64,000 nt of DNA from Escarpia spicata. Taxonomy: Eukaryota; Annelida; Polychaeta; Sabellida; Siboglinidae. Numbering within the stretch: the first letter of the stretch is position 1; each line of letters begins with the position of its first letter. The stretch is from assembly GCA_963995525.1 (NCBI GenBank), contig OZ023214.1, positions 39,376,028 through 39,440,027 of the forward strand. The letters are read 5' to 3'. The notes beneath the pieces were generated by a model that was not told the DNA's origin, searched no databases, and saw nothing but the letters and a program-made list of their open reading frames with translations. Shown piece by piece: positions 35,876 to 46,964 of this stretch. Both the position numbers and the translations under genes were made by a program.

Positions 35876-36362
35876 TTAATAAATGTACAATTTTAATAAC
35901 ATTTTATTATTACGACACTATGTTTTTTATTATTAACATAAACAATAATTATATGTACCGGTAAACATTTGCATATAATCACGTGTCATAGATTTGAATT
36001 ACACAATTGATATCACATTCAGTTTCTGCTTTTCATGTTCAATATACAACATACATATTTGATTGGGTTTAGTCAGTGTGGGGCGTGGAGCTCGACTGGT
36101 CAGACGGTAGAGTGACTGTTTGGAATTAAGTATGTTTATAAGTCCTAAATCATAGATCAACAAATTAAATACTCTCTTATGGGCCCATGACAAGATATTT
36201 CCAACGTGATCTCCCTGAGGCTTTAACACAACCTCATTTAACATCCAGTACAAGGCTGACATGTCTGTCTTAGACATCCAAGACATGAATACAATTATAC
36301 AATTTAAAACTGAAAAAACCGAATGGGTGTTATAGGTACCATAATAAAGTGTTATTTTCCAG

Positions 36363-36571
36363 CCTCCACGCGACTGTCCTGTGCTGTCTGGCAGTTGTCT
36401 GCCTGTCTGGCGGTGTTGTCAGTCTGTCAGGGCAGCAGACGGAGGTACACATAAGGGTGCATGCCCCGCCCCACTTCCTGCACAGTCAGCCCAACGTCTA
36501 CCTGAACCGCCATCACCCCGCAACGGTGACCTCACACTTCTCACAACAGACACTCGATGTACAGTGGTTTG
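36363..36571 (+). CDS. Signal-peptide exon of a modular secreted protein
   Basis: Acceptor ttattttccag|C and donor TTTG|gtaggt bound 209 nt, entered after two bases of a codon and left at phase 1. Encodes a hydrophobic leader (LHATVLCCLAVVCLSGGVVS), then a mature part beginning LSGQQTEVHIRVHAPPHF and ending LDVQWFG. The start codon must lie in an upstream exon that I have not found, or at a start within the intron frame (a GTG at 36349 is open but not a normal start). The mature part has no cysteine and I do not recognise it. Phase 1 matches the EGF exon at 40744. No stop in frame. Confidence 0.55.
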
Positions 36572-36579
36572 GTAGGTGA

Positions 36580-37290
36580 ACCGAAAACATGTTCTTGTGA
36601 ATGTAGCATTCTAAGTTAACATACCATTTTAACTTTGGAAGTGAAGTTACCGGGGGGTAGTTACATTTCTGAATCCTACGTGGCTCGAATGGAGCTTTCG
36701 GCAGCATCACAGTGCCTTCGTCAGCGTTGAACTAAATTACCAACCAGTGTTGCTGGCGTTCAACACATGACAGCAGTTCCAGGAATGTCGTGGGTAGATT
36801 GAACTTGACTGAATCCTGAAACAACTTCCCTACTGAGATAACACTTTGACTGTTTTTTAAGAAAGTGTACATGTATATACAACATGAAGAATATTTACCT
36901 ATTTCATCGTACTTGCTACTCTATGTGTTACTTTGGCATTTGATATGTTATATGATAAATGTTGTTTTTGTAAAAGTATCAGTACCCGGTCCAGCCAACA
37001 TAGCAATAAATGTATGGCATACAGGTATCAATTTTAAAATCTTGAGCCATTTTATCTTAAAAACATATTATGTGTAAAGGAAAGTCAAATATAATGTATG
37101 GGGCATGATGATTCACTAAAAAATTTTTAAAAAGATGGACAATCCCAGAATACAACTCTAAGATCTCTGTTGTCATTGCTGCCCATTGAAGGTGTATCGT
37201 CTCACAGCTGTTGTTGCCCCTGTCTTTGTCCCTGAAGTCCACAGTGAGGCTGGCATCGGTACTGGTCCTCCATTTTCATTTTCCTTCTGG
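36580..37290. other. Intron DNA before the LINE insertion
   Basis: AT-rich, no exon or clear repeat. Probably the pre-insertion intron sequence, resuming after 39870. Confidence 0.4.
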
Positions 37291-37292
37291 TT

Positions 37293-39865
37293 TTGTCACT
37301 TATCCAATCATATTATCGAAGTCCAAACATAAGCATAGAAGAGAATGAAAAAATACAAAACGCTATAAGGGAAGTAAGCAAACGGGACTGTATTATTATG
37401 GGGGATTTTAACCATGGGCATATACAATGGAAATCTCTACAGAGTATGGGGAGAGAGGACCACAAGTTTTTAGTTTTAGTTCAAGATACATTCCTTTCTC
37501 AACATGTGCTAGAACCAACCAGGGGTGAGAATGTGTTAGACATAGTTTTGTCCTCACAGAATGAATTAGTTGACAATGTCAAGATATGTGAGCCACTGGG
37601 GAGTAGCGATCACAACCAGATACATTTTACCATCAAAGTAAAATCAGAAAGGAATAGCAAAAAGCAGTATAGGAGAAATTTCCACAAAGGAAGGTATAAG
37701 GACATGAGGAAATATTTAGCAAAGATAGACTGGAATAAGACACTGAAAAATAAGACGGCAACAGAATGCTGGAATATATTAAAGAGTGAAATTAAGTGCA
37801 TAATCGATAAATTTGTACCCTTCAAAAAACAAGGAAAACGGTCCAAAAAGAAACACTTATCGAAAGAAGCCATTAGAAAAATTAAGTATAAACAAATTAT
37901 GTGGAAGTCATATAGATGTACTGGAAATGATGAAGACTACAACAATTATAAAGAAGCACTTAACCAAGCTACAGCTGAAATTAGAAATTCAAAGAGAATC
38001 TATGAACAACAATTAGCTAGTAATATAAAACATGACAGCAAGAGTTTTTATGCGTATGTTCGAAGCAAACAGAAAGTTCAAGATAAGGTCGGTCCTCTAG
38101 AAGATAGTGCTGGAAATATAATATCAGAGGGATTCATAATGGCAGAAGACCTGAATGAGTACTTTAGTTCAGTGTTTACCAGGGAAGATATTAGTTCACT
38201 GCCAATACCAGAGGCTAAGTTCAAGGGGGCAGATTCAGACTATTTAGGACAATTAATTGTAACCCCGGAAATGGTAGCTAAGAAAATAAGGGCTATGAAG
38301 GAGAATAAATCACCTGTAGTGGATGGTATTCCACCCAAACTACTATTGGAAATTGTAGAACAAATTAGCATACCACTTGCAACAGTTTTCAACTTGTCAT
38401 TAGAAGAGGGAGTGGTTCCTTTAGAATGGAAAGAAGCAAACATTATACCGTTATTCAAAAAAGGTTCGAGAAACAAGTCAGAGAACTATAGACCAGTGAG
38501 TTTAACATCAGTGATTTGTAAATTATTAGAAAGACTAATTAAAGATCACATGGTGGATTTTCTTGTTAAACAAAACTTGATAAACCCATCTCAACATGGT
38601 TTTTTTAAAGCGAGGTCATGCTTAACAAATATGTTATGTTTTTTGGAAGACATCACTAAGTGGGTAGATGAGGGATCACCAGTAGATATCGTCTACTTAG
38701 ATTTTCAAAAAGCTTTTGACAAAGTACCACATCAAAGATTACTGCTTAAATTAAAGGCCCATGGCATAGGAAATGGTATAATAAACTGGATAGAACAATG
38801 GCTGACTGACAGAAGACAATGTGTAGTAGTTGATGGGGAGGCTTCAAACTGGAAATCGGTATTGAGTGGGGTACCACAGGGATCAGTATTAGGTCCTATA
38901 TTATTCTTAATATACATCAACGATTTGGATGATGAAATAACAAGCAAGGTGTTGAAATTTGCGGATGATACAAAAGTGTTTAGAAGGATTAAAAGTGATG
39001 GAGATAGACAGCATTTACAAGATGATCTTGACAGGTTGATCAAATGGTCTGAAAAGTGGCAAATGATGTTCAATTTTGGGAAATGTAAATGCCTCCACAT
39101 AGGACATGGGAACGAAGAGGTAGAATATACAATGGGGGGTACTGTACTAAGTACTACTATAAAAGAAAAGGACTTAGGGTTAACCGTTAGTGCTGATATG
39201 AAGATTTCAGAGCAGTGCGGAATTGCAGCTTCAAAGGGAAATCAAATCCTTGGATTAATTAGGCGAAACATAACGTATAAGGAAAAAGAGCTAATAATAC
39301 CGCTGTACAAAACAATAGTTAGGCCTCATTTAGAATATTGTATTCAAGCGTGGAGGCCATATCGCAGGAAGGACATAGATATGCTAGAAAGAGTGCAGAG
39401 GAGAGCAACTAAAATGATACCAAATCTGAGGGATCTTAGTTATGAAATACGCCTAAACAAATGCGGTTTAACAACACTAGAGACCAGGAGATTGAGAGGA
39501 GATCAGATAGAAGTGTTTAAAATATTGAAGGGTTATGAAAATATTGATAGAAATATGTTTTTCTCAGTTAAGAAAGATAGAAGGACTAGAGGACATGATC
39601 TTGCATTAGCAAAGGAGCAGAGTAGATTGGATATAAGAAAGTTTTCATTTTCACAAAGGACTGTAAATGAATGGAACAGATTACCTGCTGATTGTGTGGG
39701 TGCTAGTAGCGTGAATATGTTTAAAAATAAAATCGACACATGCCTCAGACGGGCGGGATACACATAGATAAAAAGGTCGGACTCTCGATAAGCCAAGGGC
39801 TTCCTTGTCCACCTGCTACCTAGAGTTAATTCTCTGGGTGGCAATCTTGTTAAATCTTGTTAAAT
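37293..39865 (+). mobile_element. CR1/Rex-like non-LTR retrotransposon, 5'-truncated with an uninterrupted ORF
   Basis: One open frame of 824 codons to a stop at 39765-39767, without frameshift. Endonuclease motifs: GDFNH (residues 37-41), LDIVLSSQ, SDH (105-107). Reverse transcriptase: ENYRPVSLTSV, YLDFQKAFDKVPH, GSVLGPILFLIYINDL and FADD at 38958-38969 (residue 556). The C-terminal region has YCIQAWRPY, RRATKMIP, FSQRTVNEWNRLP. The N-terminal part of the endonuclease is absent: the frame has no ATG at the start, so the element was cut on insertion. The 3' end carries two copies of cttgttaaat (39846-39865) in place of poly(A), as in CR1-group elements. It lies in sense orientation in the intron before the first EGF exon. 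Lack of decay implies a recent insertion. Confidence 0.9.
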
Positions 39866-39879
39866 ATTACTACCTCTGA

Positions 39880-40135
39880 GTCGTCCCCACGCCCCCATAT
39901 CTCTGACCCCCCACTCCTTCACTCGCCTCCCAATCCCACCAAGTCAGTTTTCTCACAGTCCTCCCATCTAAGTCGTGGTCTTCATCTTCTTTTCTATCCT
40001 CCACTGTGAGGACATGGTCACTTGTTGTTAGTCATTCCACTTCCATTCATTCCAGGCATCCAGCTTTAACCTTCTCCTCACCAGTATCCTCCTGTTAACT
40101 CTCCCTAACGCCATCCTCCTCACACAGAAAATTTG
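39880..40135 (-). mobile_element. RTE-like LINE, degenerate 3' fragment
   Basis: Minus-strand pieces read KKMKT, MGGL, KTDLVGLGG in shifting frames, matching the C-terminal tail of the RTE-type ORFs. It shares nucleotide blocks with the fragment at 12890-13020 (cacagtcctcccatct). It adjoins the 3' end of the CR1-like LINE. Confidence 0.5.
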
Positions 40136-40590
40136 TTAAAATCTTCATTGCTTTGCAAAGCTGCTGGTAGGTGACATTGAATGCTGTACTTCTAGGATAA
40201 TGTTTGGCCATTTATATGTCTGCTTTGATCCAATCTCCAGTAATTACAGACAAATTAAAAAGATGTTCTACGCTAGCCAAATAAATAGTTTTCAAGTGCC
40301 CCAATAACACTTGTACTCTGACAGTTATGACTGGAGAATGTTACTTATACAGCAATATACATCCATGAGTCAACCTTTGTGGTGCAGATATCATACATAT
40401 AGTTGAATGACTTGGATATATCTCAGAGTGGATTGTAAAAGGTGGCTTAAACATCAAATTCACATTTTTTTATTGTTTCCAGGGTTCTTCCAAATGAAAA
40501 AAACAGCTTTTATTAGTTTTTTCCAAACAATAAAAATATTATCTATTTTGGCAAACATATTTTATATTAATTAATAATCTTATTGTATGT
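40136..40590. other. Intron DNA, no recognisable feature
   Basis: AT-rich with no exon or repeat seen. Confidence 0.4.
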
Positions 40591-40599
40591 GTGGTGTGA

Positions 40600-40740
40600 T
40601 GACAGTTTGATATTTGTCCTGTCATAAATGTCTGTGTTATGTGTGTGATGTGTGTATGATATATGTGATGTATTTGTGACATCTGTAAGGTCGTGTGATA
40701 TCTGTGTGACATCTGTGTGATATCTATATGCCATCTGTTG
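40600..40740. repeat. Degenerate TG-rich minisatellite abutting an exon
   Basis: Units such as tgtgtgatatctg, tgtgtgacatctg and tgtatgatatatg recur about ten times and run into the acceptor catctgttgcag|AC of the first EGF exon. The sequence just upstream of the splice site is itself a repeat unit. Confidence 0.75.
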
Positions 40741-40743
40741 CAG

Positions 40744-40881
40744 ACGTTGATGACGCATGGGTTCGTAACCCCGACATAGACAAATGTCGACGCAACAGTT
40801 GTTCCCAGGCCTGTGACATCAACAATGGACAGTGCATCTGTCTCCACGGTTACTTCCTCAAGAACAGCTACCTCTGCGAAG
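40744..40881 (+). CDS. EGF-like exon 1 of the modular secreted protein
   Basis: 138 nt, phase 1 at both ends (ttgcag|AC ... GCGAAG|gtaatg). Encodes DVDDAWVRNPDIDKC and then the cysteine pattern C-x4-C-x3-C-x6-C-x-C-x11-C, an EGF-like fold with three expected disulphides. The DIDKC lead resembles calcium-binding EGF, but the second loop lacks the Asn/Asp hydroxylation motif. Symmetric phase-1 exons are the usual form of EGF modules in extracellular proteins. Next comes the cbEGF exon at 41832. Confidence 0.8.
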
Positions 40882-41087
40882 GTAATGCTCACATAACACT
40901 GGAAACGACACGTTGTAAAGATGTCAGCAAAATCCATTCGAATATCATAGAATCTATTTTAAAAGTATGTTCTTAATTTGGTTTCTCACTTCAGTTTTTA
41001 CACCAGATGGTACCACTGTTCCATACCAGGTGGTGCCACTCTGTTTCTTAAACACTATCGGTGTGCATTGTGAAAGTATGTCACTTC

Positions 41088-41292
41088 CAGCTTGAGACAT
41101 ACACATTTTGGTGAAGTGTTTTGTTTTCCATTTGTGTTTAAAACTTTATTCATGAGTCAGACATTGGAGAAACAGTGCCAGAGGCATTAATCAGCACAAC
41201 ACATGTGCAGCGTCCATTCTACAAGATGGACATATTCGGCCGCGCACTCCACAATAATTTGGGGATGACATATTATTACCTGACTTTCAGTC
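41088..41292. repeat. Duplicated block, copy A
   Basis: About 205 bp repeated at 41577-41777 in the same orientation, roughly 78 percent identical by eye. Both hold cagaggcat-a, catgtgcag/gtgcat and the best part, ccattctayaagatggacat with the following aytccacaayaatttgg. A frame is open across part of each copy, but there is no splice-site support and the differences are not clearly synonymous. Confidence 0.7.
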
Positions 41293-41297
41293 GAGAG

Positions 41298-41572
41298 AAC
41301 CCGGTTTTGAATGCTGTGCTGCCGTATCAAACCTTAGGCAAGTTCGTTCACTCTACTTTGCTCCAGTTCACTCAGCTGTATGAATGAGTACACGGCTATA
41401 GACTGGTGGATATTTGTGTACGAATAGTGTTTGTGCATTAACTGCAACATGGCTGAATGATTCACAGAGAAGTCGAGATGGTGTTCGATTGAACAGGTCT
41501 GCCAGGGAGTAAAGTGTAAAGCACTTTGAGTAGTCCTGAAGACTGCATACTGTGCAATATAAGAACCAACCT
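41298..41572 (+). mobile_element. SINE copy 1
   Basis: Same family as 61610-61925: ggcaagttcg-tcactctac, gctccagttcactcagctgt, atgaatgagtac, gctatagac, ggtggata, tttgtgca-taactgca-catggctgaa, a box near gtctgccaggga-taaagtgtaaagc, and the tail gca-tac-gtgcaatataagaa. The tRNA-like head is decayed. It lies exactly between the two copies of a duplicated block. Confidence 0.8.
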
Positions 41573-41576
41573 TTAC

Positions 41577-41777
41577 ATGTAAGACATACAAATTTTGGTG
41601 AACTGTCTTTGTGGTTACCATATTTAAAACTTAATTTATGAGTAAAACTTTGGAAAAACATTAGCAGAGGCATCAGTCAGCATAACGGATGTGCATAATC
41701 CATTCTATAAGATGGACATGTTCGGCCACACACTCCACAACAATTTGGAGATGACACATTATAATTCAGAATTTCAG
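41577..41777. repeat. Duplicated block, copy B
   Basis: Second copy of 41088-41292. It ends about 54 bp before the acceptor of the calcium-binding EGF exon. The two copies with the SINE between suggest a tandem duplication followed by insertion, because 200 bp is far too long for a target-site duplication. Confidence 0.7.
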
Positions 41778-41831
41778 TGAAGGCGTACATGATTGAGAGA
41801 CTTGATACAAAGAAAATGATGTTGGTTCCAG

Positions 41832-41954
41832 ATATTGACGAGTGTCGGTCGGAGTCTATCCTGTGTCACCAGTACGCCCAGTGTCACAACAGTCCTGGCT
41901 CATACAAGTGCAGCTGTCTAGAAGGTTACCATGGCGACGGCACAGATTGCAGAG
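41832..41954 (+). CDS. Calcium-binding EGF-like exon
   Basis: 123 nt, phase 1 at both ends (gttccag|AT ... TGCAGAG|gttcgt; the donor is GT but weak). Encodes DIDECRSESILC, HQYAQCHNSPGSYKCSC, LEGYHGDGTDCRG: six cysteines, the DIDEC calcium-binding start, and C-x-N-x4-Y-x-C for Asn beta-hydroxylation, all standard for cbEGF modules. It sits after the EGF exon at 40744 and is phase-compatible with it and with the Cys-module exons from 49564 on. Confidence 0.85.
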
Positions 41955-42004
41955 GTTCGTATCTAGATACTCACCAATATTGTTATGCATGGCAGCCCAG
42001 ATAA

Positions 42005-42150
42005 ATTGGACTCCCATAAGTTGATATTCGCCTAAGTCGATTTTTTCCCTGGTCCTGAACCTGTATGTCGCTAAAATATAGGTCCAAATAAGTGGAACTT
42101 CTGATAGCTAGGAGTATTGCCATGGGCCCTGGAGGTTCGACTCATCCAGG
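42005..42150. mobile_element. Possible remnant of a pogo/Tigger-like element
   Basis: The stretch actcccataagttgatatt and cgcctaagtcga, then repeated pieces (aaataagtggaact, gaggttcgactc), resembles the ends of the TIR element at 13574-16695 (cctcgcctaagtcgg). No matching second terminus was found. Confidence 0.3.
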
Positions 42151-42154
42151 GTGT

Positions 42155-42885
42155 ATAATACATCTGCAATGTTTAACTACGTGTTCAGACGTGCAACATT
42201 TTCTTGGTTGAAATTCATATTTTTTACTTGAAATTGTTGATAAATTTACACTACTATTTACATTGGTCAACCGACCTGAAACATAAATATTCTGATCGAG
42301 TGTCTTGATCTACCAGGCTACAAAATAAAGCTACACCAAACTGCCTAGCATACAAAATGTATTTGCGCTTCAACTACTGTAGGTTGCCATTAGAATTTAT
42401 ACTTATGTGATTAATGCAAGAAAGAAACGATTTCAACATTTTAAAAGCAAATCCATGCAAATGGCAGATACGGCCATATTCCTCCAAAAATAAAATAATC
42501 CATGTCATGTGGCTAGTGTGTGTTTGCATTTGATATTTAATAGTTTTGCAACGATTACTTTTTACCAGTGATACATGAATTTATAACCTTAATTATTAAG
42601 ATATATAAACTAGAAATTAATATCTTCATATATATATTGTCAAACACTATTTTCTTGTTTTTCTGACTTACCTCTGTTGTATCGTTGTAATCCTTGTTAG
42701 ACATACATGATGTCAAGTGTGACTCGGCGAAAACAATTTGGCTTAAATTTAAAAAATATGAAGCTTTGCCTTTATGACGGCGATAGTTACAGTGTAGGGT
42801 GATTGTTTGCAGAGAGCATGTTAGAGACAGGCTTTGTGTCTGGTAAGTGTCTGTGTGTGTGCGTGCTGCTGCATTCTCTCTCGCG
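42155..42885. other. Intron DNA, no recognisable feature
   Basis: AT-rich, no exon supported. Confidence 0.4.
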
Positions 42886-42889
42886 CAGG

Positions 42890-43250
42890 CTTTCACAGTG
42901 CACTGGCTGATGCAGCTCTCACTGCTGTCTCTCCTGCACACTTTTGTGTACTTCTAGCAGCTACGGTGTCTGCTTGGACCTGTCCATGAGCTTCTCGAGT
43001 GCACTCTTCATCACAGTTCCCGAGTGCACCCTTCAACATGGTTACTGCTTTGTCAAGGTTACATAGTGCACCCTTTGCTGGGGTTACTGAATGCACCCTT
43101 TGCTGGGGTTTCTTAGTGCACCCTTCACCAAGGTTACTGTTTGCATCATCTGCCAAGGTTCCTGAGTGCACCACTACAGGGGTTACGGAGTGTTCCTTTC
43201 TCTTGTGTTTTACAGTGCACCTTCACTAGGGTTACTGAGTTTACACCTAT
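42890..43250. repeat. Degenerate minisatellite, unit about 27-30 bp
   Basis: The unit gagtgcacccttcaccaagg plus ttact recurs about ten times (clearest 43010-43240). Overlapping frames on both strands are by-products. Confidence 0.8.
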
Positions 43251-43254
43251 CCAG

Positions 43255-45725
43255 ATGTACCATTTACACGGGAGTTTTCAGTTTCATTTCATTGGGCTGT
43301 TCCTCTACGTCTGTGTTTCTTTGACACTGCCATTTTTCAACATGTTTTACTGTCGCTATGGCAACTGCTTCTGTTGTTGTCGCACCTTTGTTAGTCTCTA
43401 TAATTGCCATTACACAGTTATTGTTGCACCTGTAGCACATGCCAGCTGGGTCACGTGGTCAGTTGAATCGTGGGAGAGAAAATGAAAGTTGAAGGCCACG
43501 TTCTATTTCAGGTGATACCAGGAGATGGATGTTCACTTGCCTTGACTTTACTAGTGTTGTTTGTCATTGTTTTCTGGGTATATTCTCCCTTGACGTGGCA
43601 GCCGTCCCTCGGTGTGGCTCCCTAATTGCAACAATTGACTCTGGTAGTTCCAGAGGTGGTTGGTAGGAAAGATCTGTTATGAGCATGTTTATGGCGGAAT
43701 TGTCACAGCTGCTGCATGATGGAACGTTGATGCCCGCGTGACTCTCCTCACAAGTAAGAGTACTTGAGTTGTTATGCCTCAACGCCACAAATTCCTTGTA
43801 CTTTAAAAAACGCTACCTGGCAATAAACCGTCAGCTACTAATGGAGGAGAAGAAACGTGCTTACATCTGATTGGAAACTAGTTAGATTGGTGGTTTAGTT
43901 ATCTATATCCTCAGCACTGCGTCTGGTTACACACAGCTCTGTTAGAGTTAGAGAGACTGTGATGGGTGCATGGCCACCAACAGTTGATCTGGACAGAGCG
44001 TTATGATAAAGCTGATTTGGATTGTTTCTTCGGGTAACACTGGGAGCCAGGGATGGATACAGCACTTGGTCCCTGTAACGCTGGATTGGAACCACTGGTT
44101 TTACGGTTTGGTTTAGTCTATCATAGACAACGTAGAGTCAATGATATGAGGCAGCATTTATGAAATCGGTGTCTCACTCCCGTAGCACCGGCTGGTGTGT
44201 TTGCATTCCAGCAAAGGTATCGCCATTAATAGTTCACTGCTTTTAACCACTGTAAAACATGCTTTGCTTTGTATGGAACCATGTGCTGTTTTCAATGCGC
44301 AGTGGCTGATGTATTTTCCACAATAGAGGGCGCCTTAATTGCATTGTGCGCCTCTCTGGATGTTTGCTTGTACACGCTGCAGTGTCGATAATGCAATACT
44401 GTGATAACGCTATGCTTTTAATATTGGCATTAGGGCAATATTTTTCAATTGACTGGTCGATAGTGGTCAAAATAGAAATATATTCCTGGAAGATTTGCAA
44501 AGAAATATGAGCCATTTGAGGTATACTGCCCCATTTACCTATAAAGGCATAACATTGTAGAATACCAAAGTAAAATGAATGTAATACAGAAACATTACCT
44601 TTTTCTTAATGTTGTTCGCTCTACATTTCATCCACAAGTTACATGATATAACAATTGTAGCAAAGCATTACATTGGGAAAAATGTGACTGACTAAAATAT
44701 ACAGAATCGTGCCACACTGATCGAGTCATTAATAAACAAATGCACCATGCACGCTAACGAACACTTGGTGAAGAGGAAAAAACAAAGCTTATGCACAAAT
44801 ACAGAACAGAGAAGTGACAAAAAGCAGACCTGTGCCCTCTCTGTATTCTTCCGTATTTGTTACGGAATCGAACGCTGAATACGGAAATACAGATTTGTTA
44901 GTTTTGTTACGCAATCGCCGGTCCCAAAATACGGTAATTATTTCTCTCGTGGAAAATGTGGCGCCACTTTTCGGATAAGTTTGCACTTGTCCACTAACAG
45001 CTAAAAACGAACTGAACTGCTAGAGCAGTGAGTGACCCAAGCGGAGGTGATGCTGTGTCGAACAGAATCTGCCTCTCGCCACCACTGAAACCTTCACGAA
45101 GGCAGTCAAACTGATGTATTATGCAAGTGCTTATTTTTTACGGTAAAAGTGTTACTGAAAGTTACTCAGGAATACTGAAAATAGCTTCCCAGATACTGAA
45201 AGGTGTGAGGTCGGGTGCACAGGTCTGAAAAAGAATAATTACCTACACATCTGCAAACAGTGTTTCAAAACATAGATTAAGAAGTAGTACGAAAGCAGGG
45301 GGGTAACCGTCTGTGTTATTAAAAAGAGGCAGTATGCTTCATTAAGCAAATTTGACTCCATTGGTTGCATGGTGATTGGCAGGTTGGGTGTGGGAAATTG
45401 TGCACGAGTCACTGGCTTAGCTTTCAGCCGCAAAATTGCATTCACCACTAACCATGCAATCATTGCCTGCTGATTGTTTCATTTCGTTAACCGCCGTGCT
45501 GTGTTCTGCCACACGGAAGTGATTTGGCCTCCAAAGTAGGACCACTTTCCTAACTGTCTTGGTGGTTCTTTCAGCAGTTCATGATATCTCACTACCTATT
45601 TTCAGTGTGTTTATGTGCATTCCTTCACATACGTAAGGCTTTGAGGCCACAAACATCTCCTTGTGGGATCTTCTCCTTCCTCTTCATTCAAATCTTCAAC
45701 AAACCAGGTACTTCAATAGAGTCAC
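43255..45725. other. Non-coding DNA, no recognisable feature
   Basis: I find no supportable exon or clear repeat. Additional small Cys-module exons could be missed by eye. Confidence 0.4.
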
Positions 45726-45729
45726 CAAC

Positions 45730-45965
45730 TCGTTCCCTCCTTCCCTCACTCAGTTCCTCCCCACCTCTCTCTCACCCTCTCTCTCTCCCTCCTTTCTCTC
45801 TCTTCCTTTCATTCTGTCTCTCCCTTCTCTCTTGCTTGATTAGTCACTCCCTCTCATCCACTCTTCCTCCCTCTTTCCCTCCCCTTCCCTTCCCTTCCCC
45901 TATCCATCCATCCCTCCCTATTTCCCTCCCTCCCTCTCTCCCCTTCCTCTCCCTCTCTCTCCCGG
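45730..45965. repeat. Pyrimidine-rich (CT)n-type low-complexity tract
   Basis: About 235 bp of almost only C and T (cttccctccct, ctctctct, cccttccctt). The 189-codon plus-strand frame across it is Ser/Pro/Leu low complexity and not a gene. Confidence 0.9.
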
Positions 45966-46379
45966 TCAGACTAAGACAACTGTGTAACACTGCTTTGGAT
46001 CAAAAGTGTTACCCAACTGTGTTGGCTGGAGCCTGGTGTGAACCCAGCACCTCTTGGTCCAGAGGCAAGCATTGTGGTCTACATTTGGTGTCTGCAGCAT
46101 TGAGACCTCATGCATGCCAAGCAGTACAAGACATACACGTGACAGCATGAAGTCTCAGGCAATAAATCATATCTGCCCTCAGTACGTGCTTGTAGCTCCA
46201 TGTAGGTGTCAGAAAGACGTATAGTATTATAAGCCTGTGATGACACGAGGCATTAAGTGTACATGTCCCTGGCTATTAGCCATAGAGTACTGGGCACCAC
46301 AGCCATGTCACCACACGTTTGTTCTGACTCCAGCTGCACCAGCCTCTGGCAAGATGCGTCTTGCGTCACAATCTGGCTC

Positions 46380-46600
46380 TCAGCCAGTCAGCACCGCTTA
46401 GTGTCTACGTTGAGATGTCCATATTTAATGATCGATCTTCAAATACCTAGAGCCAGAGCCATCATTGGAATAAGGAGTTTCTGTGTTGCTGTGCTGACAT
46501 TTTGGAATATTCTTCGTTTTAGTGTTAGATCAGTTGGCACTACTGCCAACATTTAAAAGCTTACCTTTATAACCTAGCTTATCCATCATAGCTCCCTGGC
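46380..46600 (+). mobile_element. CR1/L2-like LINE, C-terminal ORF remnant
   Basis: The frame ending at 46556 reads RSFCVAVLTFWNILRFSVRS, the degenerate form of the R-SF-VA-P-LWN-LP-S-R motif at the end of CR1/L2-type ORFs. Stops and shifts follow. Confidence 0.5.
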
Positions 46601-46799
46601 GTATCCATCCATGTATTGTCAACTTGAATACTACTTATCAGTTAATTAATCATTAATCAATCCTTTTGTTTTGATGCCCTTTTAAACTTGGTTTCCAAGG
46701 ATTTTGGTACAAAAGAAACTATCTTTTTATTGTGCTTTATTGACCTGCCAGCCACCCTGTTTGATTGGTTCCCAGCCTCTTTAAAGTATTTCAAACATC

Positions 46800-46960
46800 C
46801 CAAACGTTGCACCAAAAACCTGGAATGAATACTTTAAGACATCTGAAACTGTTGCTACTTTCTATAAAAAACATTTTCAGCAAACCATTAACCTTTACTT
46901 GCACATACTTCTTGGTTTTATGCTGAATGATTTTCCTGAGGATTTAGGTAGTATATAAGT
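46800..46960 (+). mobile_element. Second CR1/L2-like C-terminal remnant
   Basis: One frame reads NVAPKTWNEYFKTSETVATF then YKKHFQQTINLYL, again resembling the LWN...F-K-LK-YL end of CR1/L2-type ORFs. It is short and without flanking coding support. Confidence 0.4.
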
Positions 46961-46964
46961 TCAT

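Noticed and set aside
36060..36160. tRNA-like head (gagctcgactggtcagacgg) as another SINE
   Set aside because: No convincing B box and no similarity to the SINE body or tail found here.
45581..46150. 189-codon Ser/Pro/Leu ORF
   Set aside because: Runs through a CT-rich low-complexity tract; no domain or splice evidence.
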